Origin: Paenibacillus sp. H1-7
GTDB lineage: Bacteria; Bacillota; Bacilli; Paenibacillales; NBRC-103111
Length of the DNA stretch: 64,000 nt
NCBI RefSeq assembly: GCF_022354825.1
Contig: NZ_CP031168.1
Span: 2,357,501-2,421,500 of the forward strand
Direction of reading: 5' to 3'
The notes under the pieces were generated by a model. The model ran no database searches. It was given only the letters and a program-made list of their open reading frames with translations, and had not been told where the DNA came from. Both the position numbers and the translations under genes were made by a program. The first letter of the stretch is position 1. The number at the start of each line of letters is the position of its first letter. Of this stretch, positions 1 to 8,809 are shown one piece after another.

Positions 1-675
1 GAACGATACGAAGGCAGCAAGGATAGTGATCTCGACGAAGGACTATTGAAACAGGTTATCCATTCCGTTCAACTCAAGAATGAAAAGGCGCTCGAAGGGT
101 ATTTGGATCAGCTCACCTTGCATATGCAAGAGCTGAGCTATGAGGAATGCAAGCTGCAGCTGACACACATCATTTATTCGATCATGAAGAGCTTTAAGAA
201 CTTTAGCACGTTCCAAGGGTTAAAGAGCGTCCATGCCTTCCTGGAGCAATTTGTCACCCTACGGGAAGTGAAAACGTGGCTGTACCGAGAGATGCTGCAA
301 ATTATGGATCAGCAGCGTAAGAAGAATACTTCAGGCAGGAAGGAAGAGGTTGCTGCGGAGATGATCGAATACGTGAGGAACCATCTTCACAATCCAATCC
401 TTTCCGTGGATGACGTTGCCGCTCATGTTTCCATGTCAGTGAACTATGCCAGACAAATATTTAAGGATCATTTTTACTGCTCATTGTCCGATTATATCGC
501 GAACCAACGGATCGAGCTCGCCGCCAAGCTGCTTAGAACAACCGACTGGACCGTAGCGGATATTACGGAGCGGTCCGGATTTCAAACCAAGAGCACCTTC
601 TTTTCTGCATTCAAACGTGCCACCGGGATGACGCCCAACCAATACCGCATGGACAAAAGTAAAGACAAAGCTTAA
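1..675 (+). CDS. AraC-family transcriptional regulator, 5' end outside the window
   Basis: The reading frame is open from base 1, so the gene is cut by the window edge and the first in-frame start-like codon (TTG at 46) is not the true start. The visible 224 residues carry a helical linker and then a C-terminal AraC/XylS double helix-turn-helix (roughly the last 100 residues, from EEVAAEMIEYV to the usual GMTPNQYR ending). In Firmicutes such linkers usually belong to long AraC proteins with two membrane segments and an extracellular sensor; that part would lie upstream. A binding protein, two permeases and a secreted glycosidase follow on the same strand, so it probably activates this sugar locus. 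The family call is firm; the membrane-sensor form is inference. Confidence 0.9.
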   Translation, partial: ERYEGSKDSDLDEGLLKQVIHSVQLKNEKALEGYLDQLTLHMQELSYEECKLQLTHIIYSIMKSFKNFSTFQGLKSVHAFLEQFVTLREVKTWLYREMLQIMDQQRKKNTSGRKEEVAAEMIEYVRNHLHNPILSVDDVAAHVSMSVNYARQIFKDHFYCSLSDYIANQRIELAAKLLRTTDWTVADITERSGFQTKSTFFSAFKRATGMTPNQYRMDKSKDKA

Positions 676-873
676 AATTCATACATTTTCGTTATAAAAT
701 ATGGACTCTTCCTATTTGTAACAATTCGTACTGTTTGATAGATACCGGACTGTACGGAGGCGGCTGAACCGACTAAGATCGAACATGAAACCGAACGATG
801 CGGTATGCACGCAATACTAATCAATGCGTCGATATGTCGCGCAAGGTTGATCATGAATAGGGAGGGTTACGCA

Positions 874-2388
874 ATGAAGATATTAAGAAAAGGGTTATTA
901 CTGACGTCGGCCTCGCTGATATTGGCGGGAGCCTTGACCGGCTGCAGCTCGGAGAAGGCGGCGCCGTCCGGAACCGATAAACCAGCGGCATCAGACGCCA
1001 AATTGAATCCGGTTACACTGAAAATCATGTTTCCGGGAGATCCGCCGGGCAATTGGAATGAAGTTAAGACAGAGATGGAGAACCGGTTGTCGGGCTCGCT
1101 CAATGTGAAGCTGAATGTTGTGTTCATCCCATGGTCTGATGTTCTCACGAAGCGCCAAGTCGCATTGTCCTCCGCGGAAGACTACGACCTGATCTGGGAC
1201 AATAATCCGACGCAAAACATTGCCGCCGGCCTCTACGAACCGTTGGACGCACTTATTGACAAGTATGGACCTGACATTATAGGTGCTCGCTCTCCGCAGC
1301 TGATGGAAGCCAACAAAGTGAACGGCAAATTGTATGCGGTTCCGCTTGAAGTAAATTTCATTCGTCCATGGACGTTCGTTATTCGAAAAGACATCAGGGA
1401 GAAACTGGGAGTCGCTCCGATCAAGAGCTATGACGAGTTAATAAAGTTTATGTACACCGTGAAGGAAAAGGCGCCAGAGGTCACGCCGTTTATACCGAAT
1501 GGATCGGAACATATCGGCTTAAGGCAGGCAAATATGTTAGATCCGAAAGCCAATATTGCCGCGGTACTCAACTATCCTGGATTGTACACCAAAGGCAACG
1601 ACGGGAAGGTCTATAATATCTTCGATAACATGGATCCTCAAATCATGAAAAATTTTGAAACAAATCATAAGTTATATAAAGACGGGATTATTGCCAAAGA
1701 CGCCCTTACCCTCAGAAACGCCGAATTTGCCAAAGGAAAGGCAGCGGTCTCGACATTTAATGATTTCGGTGTAAATCTCAGCACCGCTACGGCTCTGGAG
1801 AAGGCCGTTCCAGGATCGTCTGCGGAAGCATACAGTCTATACGATCCTAGTATGAAGCTCAGCTCGACATACAAGGCAGGCAATTACATTGCTGTTCCTG
1901 TTATAAGTAAAAACAAAGAACGCGCCATTCAGTTCATCAATTGGCTGAACAGGCAGGAGAATTACGACTTACTGGCTTACGGAATCAAGGGGAAAAACTG
2001 GGAGGACGCCGGTCCAGGCCTGTATAAACCAATGAAAGAAAACTCTTATGCAGGAATTCCTTTCGCATGGGGCTGGAACCCCAAGCTCGACCGTATTGAT
2101 GCAAGCTTATCGGAAGATGTCATCAAGCTGAATAAGTGGCAGCGGGATCCCAATAATTTTACAACAGATATTCTCGCCGGGTTCACCTTCGATCCAAGCC
2201 CGGTTTCCAATGAAGTGGCACAATTGAGCAACATGGGCAAGGAGCTCTACGATCCGATCGTTATGGGACTCATAGAACCGAAAGAAGGCTTGGAGAAATT
2301 TAAAGAAAAAGCGTATACCAACGTCAAGAAAATCCAAGCCGAGTATCAAAAGCAGCTGGATGCTTTTTTGACAAACAAAAAGAAGTAA
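874..2388 (+). CDS. Extracellular solute-binding lipoprotein of a carbohydrate ABC transporter
   Basis: A 504-residue protein with a lipoprotein signal: basic start, hydrophobic core and lipobox LTGC, so the mature protein is anchored by its Cys to the outer face of the membrane. The start at 874 is chosen because GGAGGG lies just upstream and the signal peptide begins there; a longer frame from 805 adds a segment that is not signal-like. Length and composition fit the large LplA/YtcQ-type family 1 sugar-binding proteins that pair with LplB/YtcP permeases, and these follow after a hairpin. The substrate cannot be read from the sequence; the agarase-like enzyme downstream suggests an oligosaccharide. 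Confidence 0.92.
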   Translation: MKILRKGLLLTSASLILAGALTGCSSEKAAPSGTDKPAASDAKLNPVTLKIMFPGDPPGNWNEVKTEMENRLSGSLNVKLNVVFIPWSDVLTKRQVALSSAEDYDLIWDNNPTQNIAAGLYEPLDALIDKYGPDIIGARSPQLMEANKVNGKLYAVPLEVNFIRPWTFVIRKDIREKLGVAPIKSYDELIKFMYTVKEKAPEVTPFIPNGSEHIGLRQANMLDPKANIAAVLNYPGLYTKGNDGKVYNIFDNMDPQIMKNFETNHKLYKDGIIAKDALTLRNAEFAKGKAAVSTFNDFGVNLSTATALEKAVPGSSAEAYSLYDPSMKLSSTYKAGNYIAVPVISKNKERAIQFINWLNRQENYDLLAYGIKGKNWEDAGPGLYKPMKENSYAGIPFAWGWNPKLDRIDASLSEDVIKLNKWQRDPNNFTTDILAGFTFDPSPVSNEVAQLSNMGKELYDPIVMGLIEPKEGLEKFKEKAYTNVKKIQAEYQKQLDAFLTNKKK

Positions 2389-2398
2389 TAGATCCAAT

Positions 2399-2432
2399 AA
2401 GCCGGATGCCTTGTCAAGGTTTCCGGTTTTTT
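2399..2432 (+). terminator. Hairpin with T-run between binding protein and permease genes
   Basis: AAGCCGGA..CCTTG pairs with CAAGG..TCCGGTT and is followed by a run of six T. It sits 10 bases after the binding-protein stop. In ABC sugar operons such a hairpin often lets the binding protein be made in excess over the permeases, so it may be a partial terminator. The 205 bases from here to the next gene show nothing else I can name. Confidence 0.7.
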
Positions 2433-2667
2433 CAATCATAAAGAAAGTGGGCTCTATATTGCTTTGCAGGATCGTCGGTAAACGCGCCGTCCTGAAGGAC
2501 TCCGATGGTGTTAAACCTGATCTTGATAAAATCTGTACTCTCCGATTGGTAATATTCACACCTTCTTAGACTGTTACGGTTCAAACTCATTGATAAAAGC
2601 AAGACTATACGATCCGTTCCCCGAATGAGTAAGATACATGTACACACGAAAGGAGAGAGATCTTATC

Positions 2668-3588
2668 ATGAGTATCATGCGGGAACTCAGGAAGAACAAA
2701 TGGCTTTATGCCATGGCGCTTCCCGTGATTGTGTACGTCTTTATTTTTTCTTATTTGCCGATGACCGCCCATATATTGGCGTTCAAGCAGTTTATTCCCG
2801 TTAAGGGGCTATGGGGAAGCCGGTGGGTGGGACTCGATAATCTCGTGTTTTTTTTCACCGGACCGGATTGGTTGAGGGTTACATTAAATACGGTATACTT
2901 GAACCTTCTGTTCATTGTGATGGGCACGGTTTGCTCGCTGCTTATTGCCCTGCTGCTAAATGAAATCAGGCAAGTCTTCTTCAAGAAGCTGACGCAATCT
3001 CTCGTTATTTTACCGCATTTCATTTCCATCATCGTCGTGAACCTGATGGTCATGAATTTCTTTAATGGGCAGGACGGTATGATAAACAGATTGCTTAGGG
3101 AGTTCGGTTTTCAGGCTGTCGATTGGTTTCAGACGCCATCGGTTTGGCCTATGCTGCTAATGATCATATTCGTGTGGAAGGGAGCCGGGTGGGGTTCGAT
3201 TATATATCTGGCCACCTTAACCGGCTTCTCCGAGGAATATTATGAAAGTGCAAGAATAGATGGGGCAAAGCGATGGCAGCAGATCTGGCATATTACCCTC
3301 CCGTTGCTGCGTCCGACTATTATCGTATTGATTCTGTTAGACCTTGGACGAATCTTCTACGGTGATTTCGGATTGATTTACGGAATCATTGGTGACAATT
3401 CTCTCCTGTTTAATGCTACGGATGTCATCGATACATATACCTATCGTTCCTTGCGGGATGTCTCTAATATGAACAGCTACAGCAACGCCGCGGCAGTCGC
3501 ATTATTCCAATCGATTATGGGTTTGATGACCATTCTCTTTTTCAATTGGATTGTCCGCAGGGTTGATAATGATTCGAAGTTATTCTAG
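2668..3588 (+). CDS. ABC transporter permease, LplB type
   Basis: A 306-residue integral membrane protein with six predicted membrane segments and the binding-protein-dependent permease signature (EAA loop) around YESARIDGAKRWQQIW, the contact site for the ATPase. The start at 2668 is preceded by AAAGGAGAG with good spacing; the longer frame from 2638 would place that ribosome site inside the coding region. It pairs with the next permease to form the channel for the substrate delivered by the upstream lipoprotein. No ATPase gene is present, as is common for Firmicute sugar importers that share an MsmX-type ATPase encoded elsewhere (known for the family; inferred here). Confidence 0.92.
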   Translation: MSIMRELRKNKWLYAMALPVIVYVFIFSYLPMTAHILAFKQFIPVKGLWGSRWVGLDNLVFFFTGPDWLRVTLNTVYLNLLFIVMGTVCSLLIALLLNEIRQVFFKKLTQSLVILPHFISIIVVNLMVMNFFNGQDGMINRLLREFGFQAVDWFQTPSVWPMLLMIIFVWKGAGWGSIIYLATLTGFSEEYYESARIDGAKRWQQIWHITLPLLRPTIIVLILLDLGRIFYGDFGLIYGIIGDNSLLFNATDVIDTYTYRSLRDVSNMNSYSNAAAVALFQSIMGLMTILFFNWIVRRVDNDSKLF

Positions 3589-3602
3589 TGAGGTGCTTGA
3601 GA

Positions 3603-4478
3603 ATGTTAATGAAACAACGTGATGGTTCCCAGTTGGCCATATCCGTCGTGGCGTATGGTTTCATAGGTTTCTTTGCCCTGATATGCTTCATTCCCTTCTG
3701 GCTTGTGTATATCGGATCGTTCACAGCGGAGCATCAGATTGTCAAAGGCTTTCAAATGTTCCCTACCGAATTTTCAATCGATTCTTACCGTTTCTTATTT
3801 AATGGCAGTCAGGTGTACCGCAGTGCCTTTGTTTCCATTTTTGTTACTGCCGTCGGAACTGTAGGAGCCGTGCTTTTGACCTCCATGTTCTCCTATGTGA
3901 CCGCTCATCAGAAGGTGAAGTTCAGGAATGCTCTTTCATTTTACATTTATTTCACGATGCTGTTTGCCCCCGGGCTCGTAGGCTATTATTTGCTCATCTC
4001 CAACTGGCTGAGCCTGCGCGATTCGTTATTGGCATTAATCTTGCCGCACATGTTTTCCGCATTCAACGCATTCCTGATGACCTCATATTTTCGTACGCTT
4101 CCCTTCGAATTAAACGAAGCAGCGACTATGGATGGAGCGCATGAGCTGTATATTTTCTACCGGATCATCTGGCCGATCTCCATGCCGGTCATCGCAACGA
4201 TAACGCTGTTCTATGCGCTATCCTATTGGAACGATTGGTTTAATGCGCTGATGTTTATTGATAATCCACAGAATCACCCTCTACAGATGATGTTAAGAAG
4301 AATTATCTCCAATTGGCAGAATCTGGATTATTTAAATGCGAATATTAACATACCTGTATCAGCTACGGGCATTCAGCTTTCGACAGTTGTCATCACGATT
4401 GGGCCGATCATCTTCTTATACCCGTTTCTACAGCGCTTTTTCATTAAGGGAATGACGATTGGCGCAGTCAAAGGGTAA
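3603..4478 (+). CDS. ABC transporter permease, YtcP type
   Basis: A 291-residue membrane protein with a permease EAA loop (ELNEAATMDGAHELYIFYRI) and the typical ending GMTIGAVKG. The frame opens with a GTG at 3588 that overlaps the previous stop, but GAGGTG just before the ATG at 3603 makes that the better start. Tight coupling with the upstream permease implies co-translation as the second half of a heterodimeric importer. The neighbours (a binding lipoprotein before, a secreted glycosidase after) indicate uptake of a carbohydrate released outside the cell. Confidence 0.9.
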   Translation: MLMKQRDGSQLAISVVAYGFIGFFALICFIPFWLVYIGSFTAEHQIVKGFQMFPTEFSIDSYRFLFNGSQVYRSAFVSIFVTAVGTVGAVLLTSMFSYVTAHQKVKFRNALSFYIYFTMLFAPGLVGYYLLISNWLSLRDSLLALILPHMFSAFNAFLMTSYFRTLPFELNEAATMDGAHELYIFYRIIWPISMPVIATITLFYALSYWNDWFNALMFIDNPQNHPLQMMLRRIISNWQNLDYLNANINIPVSATGIQLSTVVITIGPIIFLYPFLQRFFIKGMTIGAVKG

Positions 4479-4600
4479 ATGCCGAAGAGGCTGGTTTATT
4501 TAGGAGAGGAGGTGGTTGTTAAGAATAAAATAGGGGTCCGAACAAGTTTTTCACGTTTACTTGCGTGCTGATTAAAAACATTCTTAAAGGAGGTTTAAGC

Positions 4601-7585
4601 ATGGGAAAATCTCATTATCAACATCGTGCTTTGTCATTGTTTCTGGTATTTATGATGCTTGCGGCGTTTATCCCTGTCGGAGAAGTTCAAGGAGAAGAGA
4701 CTTTGTTGAAGACCGGAAATTATTACTTCAGTCATGCCCCGAACGGCGGCAATTCTCCTGATAAAGGCGCAACCGGTCTGGTATCCTCAGCGGGCGGCGT
4801 TCTGTTTGACGGAAAAACCACAACGTATGCCGGATGGATGGGAAACGGCACCGGTACCCCGGGAACTGTACAGATCGTATTCGATCTGTTGAAGGATTAC
4901 CCGTTGGACAGGATCAATGTCGTGCTGAATTCGCCGAATTCGGCTTGGGGTTTTAAAGAGTTTACGGTAAAATACCGTCCTGAGGCCGTAACGGATTATT
5001 ACTATATTGCTGCCAAACACATCAGAACACCAGGAATCGTCTCAACAAGCCCAAGCTCAACTTGGAACTATTCGGTCAACATACCGATGTCGAACAAGAC
5101 AGCCAGGTATATTGTTATCGATATTAAGCGCCCCCATGCCTATCAGCATATCCCTCTCACCGAAGTTCAAATTTATAAAGGGACCGGACAGGAAGGCGTG
5201 AATCCCGGACCTGCACTTACAGCAGAGCAGATGGCTCTCGAACTGAAAAAAGACGGCTTAATGGCAGATAAGTACGGGCAATGGGTTTATGAAACCTGGC
5301 CTGGAAAGGTAACCTCCGATGAGCAGCTGCAGCAGGAATATGCAAGTGAGGCGACTGCGTTGTCGAATGTATCCCTAGATCCTGCCAAGTACGATCAGTA
5401 CGGCGGGATAAAAAGCGGAGGACAATTCACAGGCACCGGTTATTTCAGACTTCAAATGATTGATAACAAATGGTGGTTTATTACCCCTGACGGAAACAAA
5501 TTTATTCTGAAAGGCGTAGACGCTACAAGTATATGGGAGTGGGGGTACGGAACGCCGCTTAAAAAAGCCGACGGTACACCGAGAAATGTCTTCGAGGAAC
5601 TTCCCGACCGGACTGCCTATGCGCCTGCTTATGTAAGCGATTCCAATGGCGAACGGGTAAGCTTCGTCGTCGCTAATGCGATGAGAAAATACGGCAGCGA
5701 TTTTGAGTCCAAATGGGAGGATATCACAAAGAAGCGTCTGATCGATTGGGGCTTTAACGCCTTCAGCAAATGGACCAAACCTGGTAATATTTCGTTTCCT
5801 TACATTCAAGTCTTGCAAGACCCAATGAATTTAAGAAGGATTCAATGGACATACGATGTTTTTGACCCGTTGAATGAATCCATCATCGAAAACGCACTGG
5901 CCAGCCAGCTTCAAAAAGCGCAAAACGACCCTTGGTTGATCGGTTATACCTACGATAATGAGGCTGGATGGACTGCCGATATCGTAAAGGAAGTACTGAC
6001 GTATAACGCGACATCTCCGGCAAAAAGCGCATTCGTTGATTTCCTTGCGCCAAGGTACAACAATGACATTGCCGCCGTCAATCAGCTATTGGGTACAAAC
6101 GCCACATCGTTTGCCGCGCTAAAGGATACTTCAATCAATATTGCCAAGGTGCCTGCCGCGGATGTATCGGAATATATCAAGCTGGCATCCAGAACGTATT
6201 TCTCAACCATCAAGAATGTAATCAGAAAATATGATACGAACCATCTGTTCCTGGGAGTGTCTGTAGTTCCCACTTGGCGGACCGGTCTGGATTGGGATTC
6301 GGCAGCTATGGAGTTTGTAGATGCTTTTTCCGTTGACAATTACGTGAATGATACAAGTTGGATATCCAGATATGAGGCATTCGGCAAACCGCTGTTGAAT
6401 CTGGAATATACGTTTAGTACGACCGAACGCGGTTTGTCGCCCGTCAATGGTGCAACTACTGTAGCAAATATAGCCGATAGAGGTTATGCCTTCAAATCGT
6501 TCGTGGAGGGTCAGATCTCCCATCCGTTGTTTGTCGGTTCGGGCTGGTTTTCGTACTACGATCAAGCGGTTACATGGCGCAAAGACGGCGAGAACTTCAA
6601 TATTGGCTTGGTAAACCAACAAGATCAGCCCTATTCGGATATGGTTAACATCATGAAGACCGTCAATGCAGGTTTGGAAAATGTGCATGACGCATCAGAC
6701 GACTCATCAGGGCCTGAGACAACGGCCGATTTGACGCCGGCACAGCCGAACGGGCAAAACGGCTGGTACACAGGTCCGGTTACGCTGGCTTTCAGCGCTT
6801 CGAATACTTCTTCAAGCGGTTTAAAGACGGAATACAGCCTGGATGGAGGCGCCACATGGAAGCAGTACACGTCGCCGGTGACGTTTGATGAAGACGGTAA
6901 GTATACCGTAAATTACCACTCGAAAGATGAAAATGGAAACGAAGAAGCTATAAAAACGATCAGCTTTAAGGTAGATAAGACGGCACCGACAAGTGTCGCA
7001 ACCGTTAGTCCAGCAGCTCCAAACGGCAATAACGGATGGTATAAATCGGGCGTTACGGTAAGCTTGTCCGTTTATGATCATTCATCCGGCATGGAGAAAG
7101 CGGAATACCGGGTAAATAACGGGGCTTGGATCACTTATACCGGTTCGATTCCTGCTTTCAGCGAAGGGGATTATAAGCTCGATTATCGCAGTTTGGATCA
7201 GGCCGGCAACGTAGAACCGATTCGAACCGTCCAGTTCAAGATTGATAAAACGGCGCCGACAGTAACTGTTCAACTGGATAAAACGTCCATCTGGCCGGCT
7301 GATCACAAAATGGTCGATATCCATGCAACGTTACAATCGAGCGATGCCGCATCAGGCGTTGAATCTGTGGTGTTAACCTCGATTACCAGCAATGAAGCGG
7401 ACAGCGGCCAAGGCGACATTGAGGCCCATGTCGGCACACCGGATACATTGATTCGTTTGAGAGCTGAGAGATTGGGCCAAGAATCGGGACGCATCTATAC
7501 CATAACCTATACGGTTACCGACAAAGCCGGTCATCAAACGGATGCATCGGCGACAGTCACTGTACCGCATGATCAATCCAAATAA
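4601..7585 (+). CDS. Secreted agarase-like glycoside hydrolase with tandem OmpL47-type domains
   Basis: A 994-residue secreted enzyme. The start at 4601 follows AAAGGAGG and opens a clear signal peptide that ends near residue 30. After it comes a discoidin-like beta-sandwich (about 35-200), then a GH clan A-type barrel (about 250-680) resembling bacterial beta-agarases: WWFITPDGNKF opens the domain, YDNEAGW (Glu near 454) is the likely acid/base and NLEYTF (Glu near 601) the likely nucleophile. Two OmpL47-type repeats (about 705-885, both built on NGWY...VDKTAPT) and a last Ig-like domain follow. It ends the AraC/binding-protein/permease locus and would cut an extracellular galactan-like or other polysaccharide for import. 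The exact GH family and substrate are uncertain. Confidence 0.65.
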   Translation: MGKSHYQHRALSLFLVFMMLAAFIPVGEVQGEETLLKTGNYYFSHAPNGGNSPDKGATGLVSSAGGVLFDGKTTTYAGWMGNGTGTPGTVQIVFDLLKDYPLDRINVVLNSPNSAWGFKEFTVKYRPEAVTDYYYIAAKHIRTPGIVSTSPSSTWNYSVNIPMSNKTARYIVIDIKRPHAYQHIPLTEVQIYKGTGQEGVNPGPALTAEQMALELKKDGLMADKYGQWVYETWPGKVTSDEQLQQEYASEATALSNVSLDPAKYDQYGGIKSGGQFTGTGYFRLQMIDNKWWFITPDGNKFILKGVDATSIWEWGYGTPLKKADGTPRNVFEELPDRTAYAPAYVSDSNGERVSFVVANAMRKYGSDFESKWEDITKKRLIDWGFNAFSKWTKPGNISFPYIQVLQDPMNLRRIQWTYDVFDPLNESIIENALASQLQKAQNDPWLIGYTYDNEAGWTADIVKEVLTYNATSPAKSAFVDFLAPRYNNDIAAVNQLLGTNATSFAALKDTSINIAKVPAADVSEYIKLASRTYFSTIKNVIRKYDTNHLFLGVSVVPTWRTGLDWDSAAMEFVDAFSVDNYVNDTSWISRYEAFGKPLLNLEYTFSTTERGLSPVNGATTVANIADRGYAFKSFVEGQISHPLFVGSGWFSYYDQAVTWRKDGENFNIGLVNQQDQPYSDMVNIMKTVNAGLENVHDASDDSSGPETTADLTPAQPNGQNGWYTGPVTLAFSASNTSSSGLKTEYSLDGGATWKQYTSPVTFDEDGKYTVNYHSKDENGNEEAIKTISFKVDKTAPTSVATVSPAAPNGNNGWYKSGVTVSLSVYDHSSGMEKAEYRVNNGAWITYTGSIPAFSEGDYKLDYRSLDQAGNVEPIRTVQFKIDKTAPTVTVQLDKTSIWPADHKMVDIHATLQSSDAASGVESVVLTSITSNEADSGQGDIEAHVGTPDTLIRLRAERLGQESGRIYTITYTVTDKAGHQTDASATVTVPHDQSK

Positions 7586-7612
7586 CGAATAGCAGAACTG
7601 AATTGGAATTTT

Positions 7613-7638
7613 GGGGGAGAAGCTGTGCTGTCTCCCCC
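7613..7638 (+). terminator. Hairpin after the glycoside hydrolase
   Basis: GGGGGAGA pairs perfectly with TCTCCCCC across a 10-base loop, 28 bases after the stop codon. A second hairpin (GTGGAGCT / AGCTCCAC, 7667-7692) follows. Neither has a strong T-run, so termination efficiency is uncertain. Together with the repeat that follows, these hairpins account for most of the gap before the gene at 7999. Confidence 0.5.
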
Positions 7639-7734
7639 GAATCTTTGTTACAACAAATAAAATAATGTGGAGCTGTCACAGGGTAGCTCCACTTCAAAAT
7701 TCAGCTCAAAACTCAAAAGTAGGATTAGCATACT

Positions 7735-7817
7735 GCTACACTAACGGGTACGATAAGACCATGCACATGCTGCCGGTATACTTACCGGCAGCCTTTATCA
7801 CAATGCTAACGTTTAAC
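7735..7817 (+). repeat. Dispersed box-hairpin repeat, copy A
   Basis: The core CTAACGGGTACGATA is at 7741-7755. It is followed by a perfect 10-bp hairpin (GCTGCCGGTA / TACCGGCAGC, loop TACT, 7769-7792) and a right-hand box GCTAACGTTTAA at 7805. The arrangement matches the other copies in the window. Confidence 0.8.
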
Positions 7818-7958
7818 TGACGCCATATTTAGCCAGATACTGTGTATACGAGTAGAGATGAACGGCTTTAGCCTTACGTTGGGTCTCCTCCCGGTGCTCC
7901 GGCATGCTCCGCCTCAACGTAATCGGCCAGTATGTCAATGACGTCGTCGAAGCTTATC
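7813..7958 (-). pseudogene. Possible 3' remnant of an unknown gene on the minus strand
   Basis: An open minus-strand stretch of about 48 codons without a start ends MPEHREETQRKAKAVHLYSY...KYGVS. Its stop lies within the right box of repeat copy A. The peptide is helical and charged and looks coding rather than random, but I cannot name a family. It may be the tail of a truncated gene or a chance open frame. Confidence 0.25.
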
Positions 7959-7998
7959 ATATATTAGTTAAATGTAAAGACACACAAGAAGGTGAACA

Positions 7999-8262
7999 AT
8001 GAAAAATCTGTACGATATTGAGATTATGGAGATTCTCGCTAACGATGCAGATGAAAGGGTCAGGTTTAATGTTGCAACAAAAAATCGACTGCCTGAGCAC
8101 CTGCAATTAAAACTGGCTAAAGATTCAGATTGCTCGGTTAGAAAACGGATTGTCTACAATAAAAAAGCGTCAATTCAAGTTCTAACTTTGTTACTAAATG
8201 ATGAGGACGAGGACATACGAACTTTAGCAAAGAATAGAATTGATGAAGGACGATACAAGTAA
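7999..8262 (+). CDS. Small HEAT/leucine-rich-variant repeat protein
   Basis: An 87-residue protein with an AAGGTG ribosome site. It is made of about three helical repeats with the pattern LANDADERVRFNVATKNRLPE / LAKDSDCSVRKRIVYNKKAS / LLNDEDEDIRTLAKNRI, typical of HEAT or leucine-rich-variant repeats, which form curved helical stacks for protein contact. There is no signal peptide or membrane segment, so it is cytosolic. It stands alone between two copies of the box-hairpin repeat, with its stop only 8 bases before the next box core. The function is unknown; small solo repeat proteins of this kind occur among accessory and immunity-type genes. Confidence 0.75.
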   Translation: MKNLYDIEIMEILANDADERVRFNVATKNRLPEHLQLKLAKDSDCSVRKRIVYNKKASIQVLTLLLNDEDEDIRTLAKNRIDEGRYK

Positions 8263-8263
8263 G

Positions 8264-8418
8264 CGTTACGCTAACGGATACGATAGTTCAATATAAAAAG
8301 GAGGGCAGCCGGCCATGTCGATCGGCTGCTTTTTCATTGAAGTAACGGGCAGGTTCATGGAGGAGTGGGCTATTCTGACAAGCCCACCTTTCTTATAACC
8401 AGTAACGGCGAGGTTTCC
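8264..8418 (+). repeat. Dispersed box-hairpin repeat, copy B, two hairpins in tandem
   Basis: Three boxes alternate with two hairpins: CTAACGGATACGATAG (8271-8286), hairpin GCAGCCG/CGGCTGC followed by five T (8305-8334), box TAACGGGCAGGTT (8343), hairpin GTGGGCT/AGCCCAC (near 8366-8388), and box TAACGGCGAGGTTTCC (8403-8418). The first hairpin looks like an intrinsic terminator for the gene ending at 8262. Confidence 0.8.
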
Positions 8419-8707
8419 TTCATACGCGATGTAAAAGGGGATATTATAATTGTCTTGGGATTTTTTGTTGCACAATACGAGGGATTGACTCAACCTGCTT
8501 TGCCAGTGAATGAGGAGAAGAGAACCGTATCACAAGTAGGACGAAAAATTTTGTTGTGGGTATGGTGGGGGAATGCTGTGAGATAAGAGTTTTGAGACCA
8601 ATAACACCATCGCGGACATATACATCTAGCGAGTCGTGAATCACTTCACATCTCTTTACCAAAAAAACAAAGAGGAGACTTGGCCTTGATGGCGAATGAT
8701 AGTTATT
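8419..8707. other. Intergenic stretch without a recognised gene
   Basis: Several short frames exist on both strands here. None has both a ribosome site and a recognisable product. I see no strong hairpin or repeat apart from those listed at either side. Confidence 0.5.
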
Positions 8708-8712
8708 GGTAA

Positions 8713-8737
8713 TTAATAAATCAAATAGATTAATTAA
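8713..8737 (+). promoter_or_regulatory. Predicted ROK-regulator operator 1
   Basis: The site TTAATAAAT-N7-ATTAATTAA is a 25-bp near-palindrome 73 bases before the phosphoesterase start. It matches two sites flanking the transporter operon (14366-14390, 14498-14522) that lie beside a ROK repressor gene. The binding protein is inferred, not shown. Confidence 0.6.
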
Positions 8738-8809
8738 TTACTCGAATGGAGCTATTTTTGTACTTAGAAATCATTGTTTGTAAATTGAAAACAAGGAGAT
8801 GATTAACAA

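Noticed and set aside
7611..7820. 69-residue open frame over the hairpins after the glycosidase
   Set aside because: It runs through two hairpins and repeat copy A and has no recognisable protein pattern.
8365..8662. Overlapping short frames on both strands after repeat copy B
   Set aside because: No ribosome site with good spacing and no family; a minus-strand piece with HDSLDVYVRDGVIGLKTL looked coding-like but could not be supported.
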